From Lingula anatina (taxonomy: Eukaryota > Brachiopoda > Lingulata > Lingulida > Lingulidae): a stretch of 64,000 nt of DNA. The DNA is taken from NCBI RefSeq assembly GCF_001039355.2, contig NW_019775472.1, forward strand, positions 273,641 to 337,640, written 5' to 3'. The notes beneath the pieces were generated by a model that saw only the letters and a program-made list of their open reading frames with translations, was not told the DNA's origin and did no database searches. Both the position numbers and the translations under genes were made by a program. Below, one piece after another: positions 35,701-49,089 of the stretch (positions are counted from its first letter, which is position 1; every line of letters starts with the position of its first letter).

Positions 35701-36023
35701 AGGGATAATAACTCTTCGTTTTGGCCAAAAAATGAATTTTCCTGGAGTAAACAACAATTTCCCCATACTTACCAATGGTTAATGAATACATTTTTACATT
35801 CAAAGTTAGTCCCTGTTTTTTTTTCTAAAAAGTTTATTTTTAAGAGATTATAACAAAGTATGGCCATCAATGGAGGTCATCTGGTCTAAAGACAAGCTCA
35901 GATATCAGAATAATAGCTATAATTGCAGTTTTTGTGGTACTACAGAATATATCATATTTCAATGAGTTGTTCACAATGTTTTGATTATGAAATATAGATC
36001 TCACACGAAGAGTTATTATCCCT
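35701..36023 (+). mobile_element. TTAA-flanked hairpin MITE in tandem unit 1
   Basis: 323 bp with perfect inverted ends AGGGATAATAACTCTTCG, flanked by TTAA (35697-35700, 36024-36027). Units 2 and 3 carry the uninterrupted site CTGTTAATGAGTC with one TTAA, proving element length and target duplication. The second family copy is at 1650-1976. Confidence 0.92.
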
Positions 36024-36147
36024 TTAATGAGTCAAGGGTAAAACAAGGGCAGAAGAGAACGAGGGGCGTACTTTCACAGGAATTCAGCGTCATGGGTAAT
36101 ACGTGGGCGATGGCAAGTCTGAAGAGAACCGCATCAATTCAAGGTAT

Positions 36148-36413
36148 AAGGGCTCGTTCCCACTGAAATTAGTACTACGTAGGTGGGGATCCATCCAACT
36201 CCACCGGGACTCTCACTCAATACAATCAGATAAGTAGATTAACACACCTCCTCCTGGCTTTGAATAGAGTACAGAAAAGCTAAAGATAATACGAGGACGA
36301 TGGAAACAAGAAGTGGCGTGTTAATCTGTCAGTCTGATTGCACTCAGTGGGAGTCCCCGGCCAGTTGGATCGACCTACGTAGAACGATAATTTTATTGGG
36401 AATGAGCGCTAAA
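36148..36413. mobile_element. GCTCGTTCCCA foldback element (one per tandem unit)
   Basis: Left GGCTCGTTCCCACTGAAATT, CTACGTAGGTGGGGATCC, GGGACTCTCACTCAATACA; right inverted equivalents CAGTGGGAGTCCCC, GGATCGACCTACGTAGAACG and ATTGGGAATGAGC. Repeated at 37845-38105 and 39346-39604 as part of the tandem units, so it predates the array. Confidence 0.75.
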
Positions 36414-36504
36414 GCTGAAGAAAAATATGATTCACAAAAATGTTAAATAGGATTTTCTGTGAATTTTCAAATGCAGGGATTTCTGTAGAATTGCAGTAAA
36501 TTAA

Positions 36505-36729
36505 GGGTGTATTCCCAGAGATTTAGATCGATCCAGAGATTAAGATTTAGATCGACCTAACTCCCTGGGGGTTCACGATAAATTGCAGTCAGCCGAGCGC
36601 GCACCATAGTTAATTACCCCCTTACAGCTTTCAGTGGGCGGGACAGACGCTTAAGCCGGCTAAGCTGACAGTAATCTAGTGAGACTCCCCACAGGGATAG
36701 ATCGATCTAAAATCTATGGAAATGGGGTC
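36505..36729. mobile_element. Harbinger-like GATCGA MITE in tandem unit 1
   Basis: 225 bp, ends GGGTGTATTCCCAGAGATT and GACCCCATTTCCATAGATT (inverted), flanked by TAA (36502-36504, 36730-36732). Unit 2 has the empty site AATTAAGTGCCTG at 38204-38216. A 3-bp TWA duplication is the PIF/Harbinger signature. No ORF. Confidence 0.92.
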
Positions 36730-39712
36730 TAAGTGCCTGAAATAACACTAACTGTGCTTTCCTCTTTTATGTAAAAATAAAAGTAAGCTTTTTAGGGGCC
36801 AGAAATGGGGTAGACGTTGCCTTTCTTTAGTACAATTGTATAACTTGGCAGGAATTTTTCTAATATATATGAAAAGGCAATATTTATCCATGCATAAATT
36901 AGCATAGTTATAAGAGGATGCCGTGATCGGGCAATCATCCTTTTAGTGATGACGTCATTGGTCAAGATTTTTTGTTTATCAGACATCGCATTACCGGATA
37001 TCAGATCGTTTCCTATACTTATTTTAGACCTATAATAATAGGATAGTTTCGATGAAACGCAGTTTGCTATAGCCCCGTTACCTAATCAAAGAAGTGGATA
37101 TGCTTGTGAACCAAATGTAAACTATATGTTTCATGTTTATTGACCATTTCATAAAAAAGTGATTTTCACGCGCTTCTGGCTTCAAGTTGTCATTTCTAGA
37201 AGCTTGATAATATGTGCGTGTATACCCACTCCATTACATTGCCTCGGAGAGAGAGAGAGAGAGAGGTAACAAAATTTCTAATACATTTGTATTATGAAAA
37301 ACGTAAGCAGCCGTAATGTTTAATGTTTGGTACATGAATGCTTCCGTGGGGAACTTATCATGTCACTGTTATGCACAAGAATGTCAGCTAGAGGCTCGAT
37401 CTTTGGCAAAAATTGTGTCGGCTCATGGTAATTAACCTGGGCATAAATATTCCTTACTATCATTTTGGCTGAAGCTTGTTAAAGTCTCTTGTAAAACGCG
37501 TGAGATGCACTTTTCATTTAAGTAAAATGATTAAAACAATTAATCATTTGTTATTTGCATTATGTCATTTAAACATCTCAACCCCAAAATAATGCATAAA
37601 ATGTGCCCACGACACCGACATTTTTTTTCCGTTTTACAAATTGTGGCACCACCCTTATCCGTGATAGACACAGTTGCAGCAAGGGTTTCGTGTTAATCTG
37701 CCTGTTGGTAGATTCTGTTAATGAGTCAAGGGTAAAACAAGGGCAGAAGAGAACGAGGGGCGTACTTTCACAGGAACCCAGCGTCATGGGTAATACGTGG
37801 GCGATGGCAAGTCTGAAGAGAACAGCATCAATTCAGGGTATAAGGGCTCGTTCCCACTGAAATTAGTACTACGTAGGTGGAGATCCATCCAACTCCGCCG
37901 GGACTCTCACTCAATACAATCAGATAAGTAGATTAACACACCTCCTCCTGGCTTTGAATACAGAAGTACAGAAAAGCTAAATATTATACGAGGACGATGG
38001 AAACAAGAATTGGCGTGTTAATATGTCAGTCTGGTAGCACTCAGTGGGAGTCCCCGGCCAGTTGGATCGACCTACTTAGAACGATAACTTCATTGGGAAT
38101 GAGTCCTAAAGCTGAAGAAAAATATGATTCACAAAAACCACAAAAATGTTAAATAGGATTTTCTGTGAATTTTCAAATGTAGGGGTTTCTGTAGAATTGC
38201 AATAAATTAAGTGCCTGAAATAACACTAACTGTGCTTTCGCCTTTTATGTAAAAATAAAAGTAAGCTTGTTAGGGACCAGAAATGGGGTAGACGTTGCCT
38301 TTCTTTAGTGCAATTGTATAACTTGGCAGGGATTTTTCTAATATATATAAAAAGGCAATATTTATCCATGCATAAATTAGCATAGTTATAAGAGGATGCC
38401 GTGATCGGGCAATCATCCTTTAGTGATGACGTCATCGGTCAAGATTTTTTGTTTATCAGACATCGCTTACCGGATATCAGATCGTTTCCTATACTTATTT
38501 TAGACCTATAATAATAGTATAGTTTTGATGAAACGTAGTTTGCTATAGCCTCGCTACCTAATCAAAGAAGTGGATATGCTTGTGAAAACCAAATGTAAAC
38601 TATATGTTTCATGTTTATTGACCATTTCATAAAAAAGTGATTTTCACGCGCTTCTGGCTTCAAGTTGTCATTTCTAGAAGCTTGATAATATGTGCGTGGA
38701 TACCCACTCCATTACATTGCCTCGGAGAGAGAGAGAGAGAGAGACAGAGAGACAGAGAGACAGAGAGGTTACAAAATTTCTAATACATTTGTATTATGAA
38801 AAACGTAAGCAGCCGTAATGTTTTATGTTTGGTACATGAATGCTGCCGTGGGGGAACTTATCATGTCACTGTTATGCACAAGAATCTCAGCTACAGGCTC
38901 GATCTTTGGCAAAAATTGTGTCGGCTCATGGTAATTAACCTGGGCATAAATATTCCTTACTATCATTTTGGCTGAAGCTTGTTAAAGTCTCTTGTAAAAC
39001 GCGTGAGATGCACTTTTCATTTAAGTAAAATGATTAAAACAATTAATCATTTGTTATTTGCATTATGTCATTTAAACATCTCAACCCCAAAATAATGCAT
39101 AAAATGTGCCCACGACACCGACACTTTTTTTTCGTTTTACAAATTGTGGCACCACTTTTATCCGTGATAGACACAGTTGCAGCAAGGGTTTCGTGTTAAT
39201 CTGCCTGTTGGTAGATTCTGTTAATGAGTCAAGGGTAAAACAAGGGCAGAAGAGAACGAGGGGCGTACTTTCACAGGAATCCAGCGTCATGGGTAATACG
39301 TGGGCGATGGCAAGTCTAAAGAGAACAGCATCAATTCAGGGTATAAGGGCTCGTTCCCACTGAAATTAGTACTACGTAGGTGGAGATCCATCCAACTCCG
39401 CCGGGACTCTCACTCAATACAATCAGATAAGTAGATTAACACACCTCCTCCTGGCTTTGAATAGAGTACAGAAAAGCTAAAGATAATACGAGGACGATGG
39501 AAACAAGAAGTGGCGTGTTAATCTGTCAGTCTGATTGCACTCAGTGGGAGTCCCCGGCCAGTTGGATCGACTTACGTAGAACGATAATTTTATTGGGAAT
39601 GAGTCCTAAAGCTGAAGAAAAAAATATGATTCACAAAAATCACAAAAATGTTAAATAGGATTTTCTGTGAATTTTCAAATGCAGGGATTTCTGTAGAATT
39701 GCAGTAAATTAA

Positions 39713-39937
39713 GGGTGTATTCCCAGAGATTTAGATCGATCCAGAGATTAAGATTTAGATCGACCTAACTCCCTGGGGGTTCACGATAAATTGCAGTCAG
39801 CCGAGCGCGCACCATAGTTAATTAACCCCTTACAGCTTTCAGTAGGCGGGACAGACGCTCAAGCCGGCTAAGCTGACAGTAATCTAGTGAGACTCCCCAC
39901 AGGGATAGATCGATCTAAAATCTATGGAAATGGGGTC
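39713..39937. mobile_element. Harbinger-like GATCGA MITE in tandem unit 3
   Basis: 225 bp, almost identical to 36505-36729 and at the same site, flanked by TAA (39710-39712, 39938-39940). Confidence 0.92.
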
Positions 39938-40454
39938 TAAGTGCCTGAAATAACACTAACTGTGCTTTCCTCTTTTATGTAAAAATAAAAGTAAGCTTGT
40001 TAGGGACCAGAAATGGGGTAGACGTTGCCTTTCTTTAGTACAATTGTATAACTTGGCAGGGATTTTTCTAATATATATAAAAAGGCAATATTTATCCATG
40101 CATAAATTAGCATAGTTATAAGAGGATGCCGTGATTGGGCAATCATCCTTTAGTGTTGACGTCATCGGTCAAGATTTTTTGTTTATCAGACATCGCTTAC
40201 CGGATATCAGATCGTTTCCTATACTTATTTTAGACCTATAATAATAGTATAGTTTTGATGAAACGTAGTTTGCTATAGCCTCGCTACCTAATCAAAGAAG
40301 TGGATATGCTTGTGAAAACCAAATGTAAACTATATGTTTCATGTTTATTGACCATTTCATAAAAAAGTGATTTTCACGCGCTTCTGGCTTCAAGTTGTCA
40401 TTTCTAGAAGCTTGATAATATGTGCGTGTATACCCACTCCATTACATTGCCTCG

Positions 40455-40486
<32 letters not shown>

Positions 40487-40955
40487 CAGAGAGGTTACAA
40501 AATTTCTAATACATTTATATTATGAAAAACGTAAGCAGCCGTAATGTTTAATGTTTGGTACATGAATGCTTCCGTGGGGAACTTATCATGTCACTGTTAT
40601 GCACAAGAATCTCAGCTACAGACTCGATCTTCGGCAAAAATGGTGTCGGCTTATGGTAATTAACCTGGGCATAAATATTCCTTACTATCATAATTGGCTG
40701 ACGCTTGTTAAAGACTTTTGTAAAACGCGTGAGATGCACTTTTCATTTAAGTAAAATGATTAAAACAATTGCGCATTTGTTATTTGCATTATGTCAACAT
40801 TTCAACCCCAAAATAATGCATAAAATTTGCCCTCGACACCGACATTTTTTTCCGTTTTACAAATTGTGGCACCACTTTTATCCGTGATAGATACAGTTAC
40901 AGAAAAGTTTTGATTTTCCCTTTATTTTGAAAACAAGTAACACACGCGTCCTTAC

Positions 40956-40967
40956 CTTCCATATCCT
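40956..40967 (-). other. Possible 12-nt microexon
   Basis: On the minus strand, a T-rich tract and CAG precede AGGATATGGAAG, followed by GTAAGG. With the donor TGTAAG|GTAAGT ending at 41823 and the acceptor at 33123, it could be a 5' UTR exon of the neuropeptide-type gene. Splice consensus only; no transcript evidence. Confidence 0.25.
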
Positions 40968-40999
40968 CTGAAAAAAAAGTCAATTCAGTTTAATCACAA

Positions 41000-43719
41000 A
41001 TTACGATCTATTTCGACAAAACTCGCCAGCTATCTATCAAACATTTATTCTTTTTGGACACACTAAGAAATCAAACAGATATAGATAACATTAGTCATAT
41101 ATGCATCTGATGAGTTGCGTTCCTATTAAACAAAAATTCCATATGCATATTTGATTCTTCAATATGCCTCACCTATGTATATTCTCCTTTTGGGGTCAGT
41201 TCACAGCTAGTTTAGACAGTTATGGACCGATCCATTGATAATTAACGTGTTGAAACTGTTAATTGTCATGGAATTGCTTATCACGCTATTCCAATACACT
41301 GCGGGTTGTTTTATTATACCCAATGGTTAACCTGCGTCTATGCGTGGCGGGTAGGTGACGGTAACCTGTGAGTCCGTTGGCAATTCACTTTAGCACGATG
41401 TTTTAGATTAAATGCTGTTCACGATATTATCAGGTGGGATGTACACAATTGCGCCTAATAATCAAAATACTTCGCGCGATTTGAAATGAATTGGATACAA
41501 AATCGTTTTTATTCAATGATGCTTGAAAAACCAGGATCTTTAAAATAGGTATTTTATATCAATCCAAAGTCCAGCCGGCACGCAGTGAAATACTAGAGTA
41601 CAAGCTCTGATCTAGACAAATTAAATTTGAATGACTGTTTTTCATTATAATAATAATAATTATTATTATTATTATTATTACAGAAGGATAACATAATATC
41701 AAAAGGTTCATGTAGCCGGTAAGAGTATACCGCGGAGTTGCTATTTTAACCTTGGAAAAGTATTTTTCTGCGTCGTGTTCTTTATAATCCAAATAAACAA
41801 AGAGAGGTAATAAATGACTTACCTTACAAGGAATATTCACGCTATACTTGATTGTACAATCTGGTGCGGTTTCCAAGATGTCAAAACAATTGCCTCTCTT
41901 CTTTTTGAAAAGATCAATGAAAAGATGCAAACTTCCACTTCCAACAGCGAGCCTTTAACAGCTTCTAAAGCGATGGTACCTATACCCCCGACTTTCAATG
42001 TACAATTGTAATGCGTATGTTTGTTGTGAGCCGTCAGGTTGCCATGCCTAAATGTAATCTGTACATCCGTTATTGGCCGATATCTTCACTTTGAGGTGCT
42101 TCCTGTCACTCTGAACATCACCCAGGCCAGTGCAGCCTTATACGCATTGTTACACGGACGAAAATAACTGGAGGTGGGCGTGCCCAGTAAGAAGCAGTTG
42201 CTTTTGATTGAACAGCATGCGGATGATCGAAGATTCCTTTGAACGGCCACGCTGTTCGATTTCGAGTAGAATTCATTCAGAAAGTCACGCTCGTTTCTAA
42301 GCACGCTTGTCAAGGCGTCAGTTCCTTTGGCGCGCTGAAAACTTAGGGATTGTCTCAGTATTCATATATATATTTTTTTCGCTAAACTTATAATGATAAT
42401 TATGATGATAATAATAATAATAATTCATTCAGACTGTCTCACCACTGGCGGGTGGCCTTAACAGAATTCTCCACGCTTGGCGGTATTATGCACCTTGTGT
42501 CCATGTATTGCGAAACTAAGGAAAACTTTGAAAAAATTCATAACATTTAATGAGTAGCTATACATAGACGCAAGACTGAATGGTTATGCGAGACTGTTAC
42601 TAGTATTACTAACTAAGTTTACCTGTAATTTTCAAAATCAGAATGAAGATATTAATTGTTGGCATACTACACATTTATCCAACACAAATTGGCACTTATG
42701 AAAATTATAAACCGCAAGCGCGTTTCTACTTTGTTCCTTTCTTTGATGTCTAGTAAATACACAATGGACAGAAACGTAATAAAGTCGTTTTTTTACTGAA
42801 GCCGACGACGAGTTGTGAGATTTCAAACGTTTATTCAACGCTTTACTTTCCATACAAATATAAGGATATTTATGCCCTACCTTTCCGCACAGATCACACA
42901 TTTACTTATTTCCTTTACATCATATCTTGCGTGATTACAACAATCTTTTATTTTTATTTGTCTTTCAATATTTGTCAATAAAACTATTTCTGTGATCCTT
43001 GTTTACATCTCTTACAGTTAAATGTGTCTTGGATATTATCTCTGTTACATAATATTTGGAAAGTGCCCAATGTCAAGGGAATTTACTTTTGAAATAGCCC
43101 AACCTGTTTAAATCTCTTGGCCTTCATGTGGATCCGGTTATGATATTTACGACATACACACAAATAGATTGCTGACTTAATTGGTGTGGACAAAAAGACA
43201 GACACACTATCAGATCAGGCAATCTCAGTAGCTCTCCGACTTCACAACAAGGTGTTAATGTGTTCATCATGATATTCCAGTCCTTTCCAATTTGTATTCA
43301 TATCTAGAGGTTCTGAATGACAAATTTGGAACCAGGTGATAAAAAATTGTCCAGGAACACGTACGCCACTCCATGGGAAGAGTCATGGGAGGATTGGGCA
43401 CACTACTTCTGTATACATTCGTATAGGGTTAGCCTTTATGAGAAAAAATAAATCTGGGGACAGTCCAGACGATGTAAAAGCCTCTTCTGTCCTCACCCAC
43501 ATGTGCAGCTAGTGTCATCGAAATTTACTTCTTGGGTCCTAAAATGGGGAAGATAATATTGTGGATAAGGTAATTGTTTGAAGACAAGTATGTGCGTAAA
43601 TGTAAATTGTACACAGATATAACAAAGGTCTTTGAAACAAAGCATCGATAGCTACCTAACGACGGCTAAACAGATCTTATCACTTCTACAATGACATCTC
43701 AAAATTACAAGTGTTTTTG
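41000..43719. other. Intergenic DNA, no gene supported
   Basis: Contains an AAT/ATT microsatellite at 41648-41682, a second near 42400-42424 and a minus-strand donor-like site at 41823. ORFs are short and featureless. Confidence 0.35.
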
Positions 43720-44511
43720 GGTTCACATTAAGTCTAGTTGGGAATTTGATTATCAGATATTTACCCGGAATATGGCAGGTTTGAATACTTTATAGAGTTC
43801 AGTTTGGCGAACAGTTCACTTATTCCAAAGACAAATGGTTCTGCTCGTGGTGGGCTCTCGGGCGGTGATCACAGCACTTAGATAAAGTCTAACCCAAATA
43901 GTCTGCATCGTTTTCCGCCAATTATCGTTAGAATGCTATTGAAAATATATCAAAATGTTGTTGTGCTGATTTGGACATTGTCTAATTTCCTAATGAAAAT
44001 CAAAGAAAATCACCAAATAAATAAGCAAAGAATACTCAAAAGATATTCGGTTGTGTCAACAACACAGCACTTTCGTATTTGACTAACTGACAAAATGTTT
44101 AAAGTGTTGTCCAGTTAAGCATGCTCTTCAGCATGTTCACATCAAATCCAATATGTATTTTGTTCAGAAAATGTTGAAAGTTTGTCGATTTTGTCTGGTT
44201 TTACATGTGATTTATCTAAATGACCGATAAGACCATTGGGAATAGATCTAATTTCCCCCTCTTACTCTGTCCCACGCATGTCGGCACTTGACACGTCTTT
44301 AATATAAGAAACATCAATATCTTGTCTTAATAAAGACGAAAACAACGTGGGTACTGTTACCATCACTTCTGGCAGTGCAGATGCTTTTTTACTTTCTGCT
44401 GTCTCTGAGAATGTAGAAACTTAAATTATCTACAATTACAATGGATTTCGAATATACAGTAAATATATATTGTATACATGTATATTCGAAAATCGTTTTA
44501 TCAATGCGTTC

Positions 44512-44550
<39 letters not shown>

Positions 44551-45979
44551 GTGAAACTGGAACTTCAGAGAAGTATTCCGAGTTCACGTATTGTATAATT
44601 GCGTGTTCAATTATATTGATATTTCAGCGTTAAAACCTTATTGTTCGTAATAACTTCATCTGAAGACATTATCTCTGTATCATGTAACACAAATTAAGAG
44701 ACGTGTGAGATGTGATATATGAAATAAGTATTCATTTTCAGGTGGTTATCCAATACGTGTTTAATTAAAATAACAATTCTCCATCTTAGATCCAACGAAT
44801 GGTCCGTATGTTTCTCTGTTACCGTGGATATCTCATTTGGCCTGTCCAGGCCATAAGCACACATATGTTCAGAGAATAAAACCGTTGATTCATCTGACGG
44901 CAACTAGCAATGAAAAAAGGCATAGGAACGGCATTTTTGATGTTGAATCAGCAAAACAAATGCGTTTTGTCATTTGCAATCCGATAGTTTTACGCTTTAT
45001 TTTGTCCAAGGTAATAGAGACATTAGATTGCTTGAGCTTAATTCAGCCTACAAAGGACTGCGTGATCCATGAAACAGAAAGCAAAGTTGAATTATACAGG
45101 TTAAACTATCCTGTTCCAATATTGCGGGATAAATCCCTTAAGTTGTTTGCTTAAATGTATACACTAGGTCTAGCTTAATTGAATGANGGTTCACATTAAG
45201 TCTAGTTGGGAATTTGATTATCAGATATTTACCCGGAATATGGCAGGTTTGAATACTTTATAGAGTTCAGTTTGGCGAACAGTTCACTTATTCCAAAGAC
45301 AAATGGTTCTGCTCGTGGTGGGCTCTCGGGCGGTGATCACAGCACTTAGATAAAGTCTAACCCAAATAGTCTGCATCGTTTTCCGCCAATTATCGTTAGA
45401 ATGCTATTGAAAATATATCAAAATGTTGTTGTGCTGATTTGGACATTGTCTAATTTCCTAATGAAAATCAAAGAAAATCACCAAATAAATAAGCAAAGAA
45501 TACTCAAAAGATATTCGGTTGTGTCAACAACACAGCACTTTCGTATTTGACTAACTGACAAAATGTTTAAAGTGTTGTCCAGTTAAGCATGCTCTTCAGC
45601 ATGTTCACATCAAATCCAATATGTATTTTGTTCAGAAAATGTTGAAAGTTTGTCGATTTTGTCTGGTTTTACATGTGATTTATCTAAATGACCGATAAGA
45701 CCATTGGGAATAGATCTAATTTCCCCCTCTTACTCTGTCCCACGCATGTCGGCACTTGACACGTCTTTAATATAAGAAACATCAATATCTTGTCTTAATA
45801 AAGACGAAAACAACGTGGGTACTGTTACCATCACTTCTGGCAGTGCAGATGCTTTTTTACTTTCTGCTGTCTCTGAGAATGTAGAAACTTAAATTATCTA
45901 CAATTACAATGGATTTCGAATATACAGTAAATATATATTGTATACATGTATATTCGAAAATCGTTTTATCAACGCGTTC

Positions 45980-46018
<39 letters not shown>

Positions 46019-46654
46019 GTGAAACTGGAACTTCAGAGAAGTATTCCGAGTTCACGTATTGTATAATTGCGTGTTCAATTATATTGATATTTCAGCGTTA
46101 AAACCTTATTGTTCGTAATAACTTCATCTGAAGACATTATCTCTGTATCATGTAACACAAATTAAGAGACGTGTGAGATGTGATATATGAAATAAGTATT
46201 CATTTTCAGGTGGTTATCCAATACGTGTTTAATTAAAATAACAATTCTCCATCTTAGATCCAACGAATGGTCCGTATGTTTCTCTGTTACCGTGGATATC
46301 TCATTTGGCCTGTCCAGGCCATAAGCACACATATGTTCAGAGAATAAAACCGTTGATACATCTGACGGCAACTAGCAATGAAAAAAGGCATAGGAACGGC
46401 ATTTTTGATGTTGAATCAGCAAAACAAATGCGTTTTGTCATTTGCAATCCGATAGTTTTACGCTTTATTTTGTCCAAGGTAATAGAGACATTAGATTGCT
46501 TGAGCTTAATTCAGCCTACAAAGGACTGCGTGATCCATGAAACAGAAAGCAAAGTTGAATTATACAGGTTAAACTATCCTGTTCCAATATTGCGGGATAA
46601 ATCCCTTAAGTTGTTTGCTTAAATGTATACACTAGGTCTAGCTTAATTGAATGA
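43720..46654. repeat. 1,467-bp near-exact direct duplication joined at an N
   Basis: 43720-45186 and 45188-46654 are the same length and differ by only a couple of bases (CAATGCG/CAACGCG; GATTCATC/GATACATC). The junction base 45187 is the only N in the window. Each copy has an AAAT microsatellite and a 105-codon plus-strand ORF (44837-45154, 46305-46622) with no recognisable motif. Confidence 0.9.
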
Positions 46655-46659
46655 AAATG

Positions 46660-47680
46660 CGTATGGACTAGTTTTCATATGCCTTCAATGAGATCGGTCT
46701 CCGGCTTTTTGTGTTTCAAATACTATGCCCCATCACCTTTTCCGTGTAATTCCTCGTGTTTCAGCTAAAAAGGGGCAGTCATATGGATTGCTATAATCAA
46801 TTTTCTAACAAGTTACTGACTCTTTGCACAGTGTTTTTTTCTGCAGTGTGATTGTTTAAAAATAAAAAAATTGAATATTGTGGTATTATATTCCTTTATT
46901 TAGCTTCAGTTTCTTATAAATAACAGATTGTTTATTGACGCTATTTCTTCCTTTATTCTATCATTAAGAATACAAGTGAGTTTTAACATATATCCCTTAA
47001 TTTCATTTAACTTTCATCGTAAATAAATTCAGATACGAAACATGTCTGGGCGATTTTTTTCTGTAAATTGAGTCACGATATATATAGATTTGTACAAGTC
47101 TATCACATCAACCTAAAAAAAAAAAAATCTTTTTTCAATGATGGTACTTAATTAGCTGTCAATTGAAGCATTCCCATTTAGACAAAAAGTGTGTTATTTA
47201 TTATTACTGCCAGTTTCTTATTAATTTCTATTAACCCCTTGCCAGCTTGGAAGGGGTCGATATCAAACAGATTTTCCCCGATTCAAGATTAAGTGCCAAA
47301 TCCGACATCCAAAAATTACAATCCCATAAGGTAACTTCTTTTTTAAAGTGTTTTGCCGTCTGACATAATGGCGTTTTCTTAAACCAATCAGCAGCATTAA
47401 CCCAACGAGAAACATGAATCTAACCGAGTCAGGACAGGTGATCCTTATAACAAATGAAAAAAAAAGGTGTGGGAATAGAATACCTCATGACAATTAATGA
47501 CTATTGAATCTCAAGACATTACACTTCAAAGCATTAGAGCATACCATTGTCACGTCTATATCATTGAATAAACGTGTTACGCCATCTTGAAGCACATGTT
47601 GTGAAATAGCCATAATTCAGGACTCAGTTGCTGGCCCTTTAGTATGTGTTATACGGGGGCCATAACGGGGCCCCTCTAGC
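46660..47680. other. Intergenic DNA, no gene seen
   Basis: AT-rich with poly-A and poly-T stretches. TTTATT near 47195 would read as AATAAA for the possible minus-strand exon at 47686. Confidence 0.35.
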
Positions 47681-47685
47681 ACATG

Positions 47686-48057
47686 TTATGAAAAGATGAA
47701 AGGGACATAATGCAGATTCCTATGGGCTTTGTAGAGATCTTTGTAATAGATGCTGTCGGGGTCCATAAAGCACAGCCTGAGATTCAGAGGAAACTTGGAA
47801 CTCACTGCTCTACCGTCTGCATTCTGAAAATGGTTGAGCCATTCTGACAGCAGAGAGATGAGTTCCCAGTGTCGCTCAAAACTCAGGGTGGTGAAGGGGA
47901 ACCGTAGCATACGACTTATAAATGCCCTTGTGTCTAGCCCGTGACATACATTAGTAATAACCCTGTGTTTCTGGCTACTTTTTCTACCAGCTTTATTTGT
48001 TACTACCAATCTTCCTTCTTGATATCCTACATAAGCCACTGTATGGATACGTGTACC
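47686..48057 (-). CDS. Possible terminal exon of an unrecognised gene
   Basis: Acceptor GGCCTAG|GGTACACG at 48058 opens a frame of 123 codons to a stop, with compositionally normal protein: RIHTVAYVGYQEGRLVV, then RFPFTTLSFERHWELISLL and LRLCFMDPDSIYYKDLYKAH. The base composition is more GC-rich than its surroundings. No signal peptide or motif that I know. A minus-strand patch at 48530-48420 ending CACAA|GTGAGT could be an upstream exon, but I could not join the frames convincingly. It may equally be a transposon or gene relic. Confidence 0.35.
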   Translation of the reverse strand, partial: GTRIHTVAYVGYQEGRLVVTNKAGRKSSQKHRVITNVCHGLDTRAFISRMLRFPFTTLSFERHWELISLLSEWLNHFQNADGRAVSSKFPLNLRLCFMDPDSIYYKDLYKAHRNLHYVPFIFS

Positions 48058-49089
48058 CTAGGCCATGTAAGGGCGTGGCAGGCTAATGATGAACTTTCTT
48101 TTCTAGAATAAAAGTCTTGCACTCGAAATGGGGTAGATAACGTTTTTATCAATGTGCATCGACTTTTTAATGATGTTCATTCTTTTAGTTCCACTGCCAT
48201 ATGAAATGACAAGGTTGTCATTGTAAACTTTTGATTCCATTGCTCTATAGATTATAAGAAACGGTCATATTTCCGCTATGAGGATGCAAAACTGTGTACC
48301 TCAAAAAGGCTTGTCTTCACAAGCAAAGGTGCATTGGGACAGAGTTTTACTGGGCTCCGTTTCTCTTCTTGGCAAAGCTCGCTTTGTCTGGCAGTTATCG
48401 GGTAACTGATACTGATACTCACTTGTGCATGATGTTGCTGTGACAAAAATATACTACCAGAAACCGCACGTTGGCCAAAGTGTGCATTTCTGGGAAATCT
48501 ATATTTTCGCCTAAGGGGGGGGGGGTCCACGGATGCAATTTCGACCTTTATCCCTCCTTAGCGTAGGGTTCAGGGCCCGCTGAAGGGCACCGAAAATTTT
48601 GGTATTTTAGAGGGCGATAGGTGCCATTTGGTACGGTTTAGAACTATGATTCAGCTAATCAAAATTCTAATTTCGAGAGGGGACTATTAGTGTGATTTTT
48701 TTTCACCCCCCCTCCTAAACAGAAACCCCTGACCCCCCCTTACCACTGCTCCTCAGATGCTCTAAGGCTACTTGTTTTTCTATGGACTTGATTGGATGAG
48801 GGCAAATGATTAATATCCTGTTTACCACAACAGCAATTAATGAAGAGATTATTAAAAAAATGTGGACGGTTCGCACCTTTCTGCTACATAACATTCATTA
48901 AAATCAACCTGTTTCACAACGACACCAAGTGATTAACGAAGCCGTTAGATATGTACTTTTAATAATGTAAGATTATTTATTAGGGACAGGTTTGTAGTTA
49001 CTTTTATATTGGTGGCAATCAGAGAATCCATGGTAACTGAGTGAGAGAAAGACACAATTGCTAAATTTATACCTAAACAACACTGAGAA

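Larger units (their letters stand above)
35655..40899. repeat. Three-unit tandem array, 1.5-2.0 kb units
   Basis: Units begin with GCAGCAAGGGTTTCGTG at 35655, 37676 and 39179. Unit lengths are about 2,021, 1,503 and 1,721 bp; differences are largely explained by two hairpin elements, one only in unit 1 and one in units 1 and 3. Each unit also carries a GA microsatellite (about 37250, 38724, 40454), a foldback of the GCTCGTTCCCA type and an ORF fragment containing NESRVKQGQKRTRG that shows no sign of being a gene. Unit-to-unit identity is high. Confidence 0.9.

Noticed and set aside
37603-39363. 85-codon ORF repeated in tandem units 2 and 3
   Set aside because: The ORF is a by-product of the tandem unit; it crosses the foldback boundary, has no domain, and unit 1 is interrupted by an insertion.
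41559-42011. Overlapping ORFs on both strands near a donor-like site
   Set aside because: No acceptor gives an open frame into the donor at 41823 in the favoured frame; coding status is not supported.
44837-46622. 105-codon ORF present twice
   Set aside because: Presence in both copies only reflects the near-exact duplication, and no motif or splice support was seen.
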